This document shows positions 61,009-64,000 of a stretch of 64,000 nt of DNA, in pieces (position 1 is the first letter of the stretch; each line of letters opens with the position of its first letter). This stretch comes from Chryseobacterium taklimakanense (GTDB lineage Bacteria > Bacteroidota > Bacteroidia > Flavobacteriales > Weeksellaceae): NCBI RefSeq assembly GCF_900187185.1, contig NZ_LT906465.1:1736001-1800000 (forward strand), in the 5' to 3' direction. The notes under the pieces are model-generated. The model saw nothing but the letters and a program-made list of their open reading frames with translations, ran no database searches and was not told the DNA's origin. The position numbers and the translations under genes were made by a program.

Positions 61009-63399
61009 ATGAAAAAAAATATATTCTTTCTTTTTACAGTGATCATGATTTTGGTTGCCTGCAAATCGCGGAGCAGCGAGAAAAAAAGTGGCACACTTGC
61101 AGGTTTTTCATCCTATTACAATACGCTTTTCAACAGTAAAGATGCCCTGGAAACAGAACTTCGTTCCCGAAAATCGGCTTATGTAGATAATTTCTATGCA
61201 CCATATATCCCGTTGTTACAATACGATGAACAGCCGCTTGGCGCTGAAATTGGCGATGCCTCTTTCTTTGGTGATAACCCAAGTTTTGTCCCAAAAGGCA
61301 CGGGTTCTTCCAAATCAGCGAGTGTTTTGCAAATTTCCGAGGCTAAAGCATTGAAAGCCATCAATAAATATTCTGTTTTAAAAGATGGCGAGGAAAAGAA
61401 TAGACAGATGTTTAATGCTCATCTTCTCCTGGCACAGTCCAGGCTTTATATGAACAAGCCGCTCGAGGCTCTTGAAGCGCTGAATTATATTTTCAGCAAT
61501 ATGAAAAAGGATAAGCGCATTAATTTGGCCAGGATTTACCAGGCACAGGCTTATGCGAAGATGAAAAATTATTACAGGGCCAATGAAATTTTTCTGGCAC
61601 TGAAAAATGAAGATTTAAAGTCAGAATATCAAAAACTTTATACCGTTTATTATTCCGAAATGCTTTTGGCAGCCGGCAAAAAGGAAGAAGCCGCGAGCCA
61701 GCTGGATGAAGCTTTTTCAAGCAATAAAAACAGGGAGCTTCGAAGCAGGATCGCCTTTCTGCGCGGCCAGATCTTAGCGAATTTGGGGAGAAATGAGGAA
61801 GCGCGGGAAAGTTTCATCACCGCTTACAAATTTTCGAATGATTTTGAGTTTGAGGTGAAATCACAGATTGAAATTGCCAAAACCTTCAACGGCGCCAGTG
61901 ATGATTACGAAGGTGCAAAGAAGTATCTGGAGGATATCAGCAGGAAGGGAACTTATGCCTCCAGAAAAAATGAGTTCTATTACGCATTGGGTTTAATGGC
62001 GAACAAAGCCGGAAAAACCGAAGATGCCCAGGAATTTTTCAACAAAGCAAAATCAGAAAAAGTTTCTGATCCGCAGATCAGAGGTCTTACCTTTTACGAA
62101 ATTGGGAAGTTTTACGCAGACAGAAATGATTATATCTCGGCCGGAGCGTACTATGATTCCGCGTTGGCAGTGATGAGTTATGAACCGTCTAAACAGGATC
62201 TTACGTCTATTTCCAAAAATATTAAGGACGTTTCGCGCAACTATTACCTGATCAAAAAAAATGACAGCATTCTTGCTTTGAGCAAAATGCCGGAACAAGA
62301 AAAACGGGCATTTTTCAACAAGTATATTGAAGGAATAAAGGCGAAAGAAGCCATGGCAGAAGCAGAAAAAAAGAAATCTGAACGTAATAAAGGGTTTGAT
62401 ACTGGTGATTATGATGCCAATTCGGTATTTGCCAACAGCAGAGGAAACAATTTTCAGGATTTTGGCAATATCACCGGTGGTAAAAGCGGGTTTTATTTCG
62501 CAAATTCAAATACGGTTTCTAAAGGCCAGTCAGAATTCAGGCAAATCTGGGGAAACAGGTCGTTGGTGGATGACTGGCGATTTTCTAGCCGTTCCGCTTC
62601 AATAGAGGATGTAAGAAATGAGGCGCTCGGTTTGGAAACCGTCCAGAATCCAAGAAGGTTTGAACCGGAATTTTATATAGAGAAACTCCCTACCGATGCC
62701 CTCCAGCTCCAGGCCCTGAAAAAAGACCGCGATACCGCAAGTTTAGGACTCGGCAGGATGTATGAGAACTATTTTTCTGATACGGAACTGGCTACCAAAA
62801 CGCTTTACGATTTGGTGGATGCCAATCCGGAACAGGATGTTAAACTTCAGGCACTTTACAGGATTTTTGCAATGAATTATGAAAAGAATCCCGCAGCTGC
62901 AGAACGCGCAAAAGCAATGATTTTATCAGAGTTCCCGTATACTTCTTATGCCGAATTTGTTAAAAACCCGAAAAGTACAGGATTTTCCAAGTCAACAACT
63001 GATGTAGAAAAGCTTTATACCGATGCCTTTAATCTTTATACCCAGGAAAAATACAGTGAATCGCAGGCCTTGATCACTCAGGCAATTGAAAAATATCCGA
63101 AAGATGCCTTAGTTCCTAAATTTACCTTGCTCAACGCATTCAATACTGGGAAAACCGCAGGTAAAGAAATTATGATCCTCCAGCTGGAGCAGCTTGCGTT
63201 GAGTTATCCTAAAACCAGCGAAGGTATAAAAGCTGCACAAATGCTTCAATATCTGAAAAGTGACCTGCAGATGGTCCCAACCGATGAGGCTGGAAATCAA
63301 ACGGGATTTCCGGGTCCCGGGCGTCCGGAAAATGCGGGGCCTGTTTCTCAAAAGGAAAGATCGCAAATTGGACGGCCAGAGTCTAACGGTGACAATTAA
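61009..63399 (+). CDS. TPR-repeat lipoprotein, SprE/PorW-like (type IX secretion, gliding)
   Basis: A 796-aa predicted lipoprotein with signal peptide and lipobox (MILVAC, Cys18). The conserved opening block GFSSYYNTLFNSKDALETEL follows, then helical TPR-like repeats across residues about 120-430 and 560-750 (for example ARESFITAYKFSNDFEFE, AQEFFNKAKSEK). The opening and layout match the SprE/PorW family, which supports type IX secretion in gliding Bacteroidota. The C-terminal 40 residues are Pro/Gly/Asn-rich. No other secretion gene lies in the window. The start is ATG at 61009. Confidence 0.8.
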   Translation: MKKNIFFLFTVIMILVACKSRSSEKKSGTLAGFSSYYNTLFNSKDALETELRSRKSAYVDNFYAPYIPLLQYDEQPLGAEIGDASFFGDNPSFVPKGTGSSKSASVLQISEAKALKAINKYSVLKDGEEKNRQMFNAHLLLAQSRLYMNKPLEALEALNYIFSNMKKDKRINLARIYQAQAYAKMKNYYRANEIFLALKNEDLKSEYQKLYTVYYSEMLLAAGKKEEAASQLDEAFSSNKNRELRSRIAFLRGQILANLGRNEEARESFITAYKFSNDFEFEVKSQIEIAKTFNGASDDYEGAKKYLEDISRKGTYASRKNEFYYALGLMANKAGKTEDAQEFFNKAKSEKVSDPQIRGLTFYEIGKFYADRNDYISAGAYYDSALAVMSYEPSKQDLTSISKNIKDVSRNYYLIKKNDSILALSKMPEQEKRAFFNKYIEGIKAKEAMAEAEKKKSERNKGFDTGDYDANSVFANSRGNNFQDFGNITGGKSGFYFANSNTVSKGQSEFRQIWGNRSLVDDWRFSSRSASIEDVRNEALGLETVQNPRRFEPEFYIEKLPTDALQLQALKKDRDTASLGLGRMYENYFSDTELATKTLYDLVDANPEQDVKLQALYRIFAMNYEKNPAAAERAKAMILSEFPYTSYAEFVKNPKSTGFSKSTTDVEKLYTDAFNLYTQEKYSESQALITQAIEKYPKDALVPKFTLLNAFNTGKTAGKEIMILQLEQLALSYPKTSEGIKAAQMLQYLKSDLQMVPTDEAGNQTGFPGPGRPENAGPVSQKERSQIGRPESNGDN

Positions 63400-63423
63400 G
63401 TGCAGTAGAATTAAACTGCATTT
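63398..63423 (+). terminator. Hairpin after the SprE/PorW-like gene
   Basis: AAGTGCAGT (63398-63406) / ACTGCATTT (63415-63423), nine pairs with one G-U, starting at the stop codon. The T-tract is short, so termination is only probable. Confidence 0.5.
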
Positions 63424-63525
63424 AAAAGTCGAAAACACTTAGCGTCAACAAATAGTGCCAGTGCAGAAATTGGATAAGAAAAAAGATTTGTAAAGATAAA
63501 CTTCCCCAAAAAAGATTAAAAAAGC

Positions 63526-63640
63526 AAGCCGTTTCACAACTGTGAAAACGGCTTTTCTGGGCGTTTTTCCCGACCTTCTGATGGAGAAAGGTTTTCATTA
63601 GACGATTCTCAGCTCTACATCATTTGGTTTTAAGACATTC
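63526..63640 (-). repeat. Structured repeat, copy 2, 3' of the tryptophanase-family gene
   Basis: Second copy of the element at 24230-24340, same orientation. On the minus strand it begins 6 bases after the gene's stop. It has the leader GAATGTCTTAAAACCAAA, hairpin 1 (ATGAT / ATCGT), hairpin 2 (CCTT / AAGG) and hairpin 3 (GCCGTTTTCAC / GTGAAACGGC). The T-tract after hairpin 3 is degenerate (TTGCTTTTTT). Confidence 0.7.
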
Positions 63641-63646
63641 TTCATT

Positions 63647-64000
63647 TTATGCTTTATCGAGTTTTACCGTGAAATGTCGCATAATTTCAGATTCCCACGA
63701 GATTTTGTAACCTGAGCTGATTTCGTTCCTACGGTCGAAAACATTCTTGAGCGCAGCAGCGATATAATCCATATGGTTGTTGGTATAAGTGCGCCTCGGA
63801 ATTGCAAGTCTCACGAATTCCGTTTTTGGATAGCGGTTTTCCCGGGTTTCGGGATCTCTGTCTGCGAGGATTGCCCCGATTTCCACACCTCTGATTCCGG
63901 CCTCTTTGTAAATTTCAACAGCTAAAGTCTGAGCAGGAAATTCCTCTCTTTTTACATTTGGTAAAAATTTCAGGGCATCAACAAAAACTGCATGTCCGCC
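63647..64000 (-). CDS. Tryptophanase/tyrosine phenol-lyase family protein, C-terminal part
   Basis: The last 117 residues of a PLP-dependent beta-eliminating lyase; the frame stays open to base 64000, so the N-terminal part, including the PLP lysine, lies outside. Visible family text includes GGHAVFVDALKFLP, YKEAGIRGVEIGAILADRDP, the KTEFVRLAIPRRTYTNNHMDYIA core and the ending SGYKISWESEIMRHFTVKL. Tryptophanase makes indole, pyruvate and ammonia; tyrosine phenol-lyase is close in sequence and cannot be excluded. The structured repeat follows its stop codon. Confidence 0.9.
   Translation of the reverse strand, partial: GGHAVFVDALKFLPNVKREEFPAQTLAVEIYKEAGIRGVEIGAILADRDPETRENRYPKTEFVRLAIPRRTYTNNHMDYIAAALKNVFDRRNEISSGYKISWESEIMRHFTVKLDKA

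Noticed and set aside
1-64000. Defence system, prophage or integrative element.
   Set aside because: Apart from one IS and two small cassettes the content is core chromosome; no integrase, restriction, toxin-antitoxin or phage genes were recognised.

Overview
The window is about 64 kb of a Bacteroidota chromosome, most likely a flavobacterium of the Weeksellaceae (Chryseobacterium/Kaistella-like). The assignment is inferred from several things. The GC content is moderate to low. Shine-Dalgarno sequences are absent, and many genes are preceded by the Bacteroidetes-type promoter element TAnnTTTG. The peptidoglycan genes are Gram-negative mDAP type (MurE carries DNPR). The gene orders rsfS-ftsH-LUD-cdsA-psd and mreBCD-mrdA-rodA are present, as are a PorW/SprE-like type IX secretion lipoprotein, a bacilliredoxin, and the small DUF4271, DUF4293 and DUF4296 proteins. 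No tRNA, rRNA or CRISPR array was seen. Apart from the IS insertion, no gene-free stretch exceeds 300 bases.

Layout. 1-14648 (all +): the division and cell-wall (dcw) cluster ftsI (5' truncated)-murE-mraY-murD-ftsW-murG-murC-[GxxExxY protein]-ftsQ-ftsA-ftsZ-yqeY. 14927-19668: bacilliredoxin, a small unknown protein, a fused SpmA/SpmB membrane protein and an unusual EF-G paralogue. 19758-24215: group III truncated globin, the minus-strand set tolC-sprT-manC, and a divergent cupin/JmjC-like gene. 24384-32091: lepA (-) and the rod-shape operon mreB-mreC-mreD-mrdA-rodA. 32138-34835: an OmpR-type response regulator and a sensor kinase separated by a four-helix-bundle cassette. 34962-38840 (-): DUF4271, hemD, a prolyl oligopeptidase and a small unknown. 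38917-42987: polyprenol glycosyltransferase, DUF4296 lipoprotein, tgt, LptF/LptG permease and convergent birA. 43074-49058: rsfS, ftsH, LUD protein, cdsA, psd, DUF389. 49055-54070: ABC exporter, DUF4293, rho, sodA. 54252-64000: GH3-like protein, TonB-receptor-like outer-membrane protein, an intact IS982-family element, kdsC-like phosphatase, maf, SprE/PorW-like lipoprotein and the 3' end of a tryptophanase-family gene.

How the genes fit together. The first 15 kb and the mre block supply lipid II synthesis, septal synthesis (FtsW/FtsI, FtsQ, FtsA, FtsZ) and lateral synthesis (RodA/PBP2 on MreBCD). CdsA/Psd make phosphatidylethanolamine, the LptF/G permease and KdsC-like phosphatase serve lipopolysaccharide, and FtsH, Rho, LepA, RsfS and Tgt are housekeeping. 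The accessory material is small: one IS, two small-ORF cassettes inserted in operons, and several different palindromic repeats in spacers.

Best leads. (1) A two-copy repeat of about 110 bp with three conserved hairpins and a compensatory base change lies just downstream of lepA and of the tryptophanase gene. (2) The EF-G paralogue has Phe instead of the catalytic His of DTPGH. (3) Cassettes with inverted-repeat ends interrupt the two-component operon and the dcw cluster. (4) Divergent promoters for rho and a DUF4293 gene are interleaved. (5) Several genes appear to be leaderless or nearly so, and in two cases the promoter corrects the start codon.
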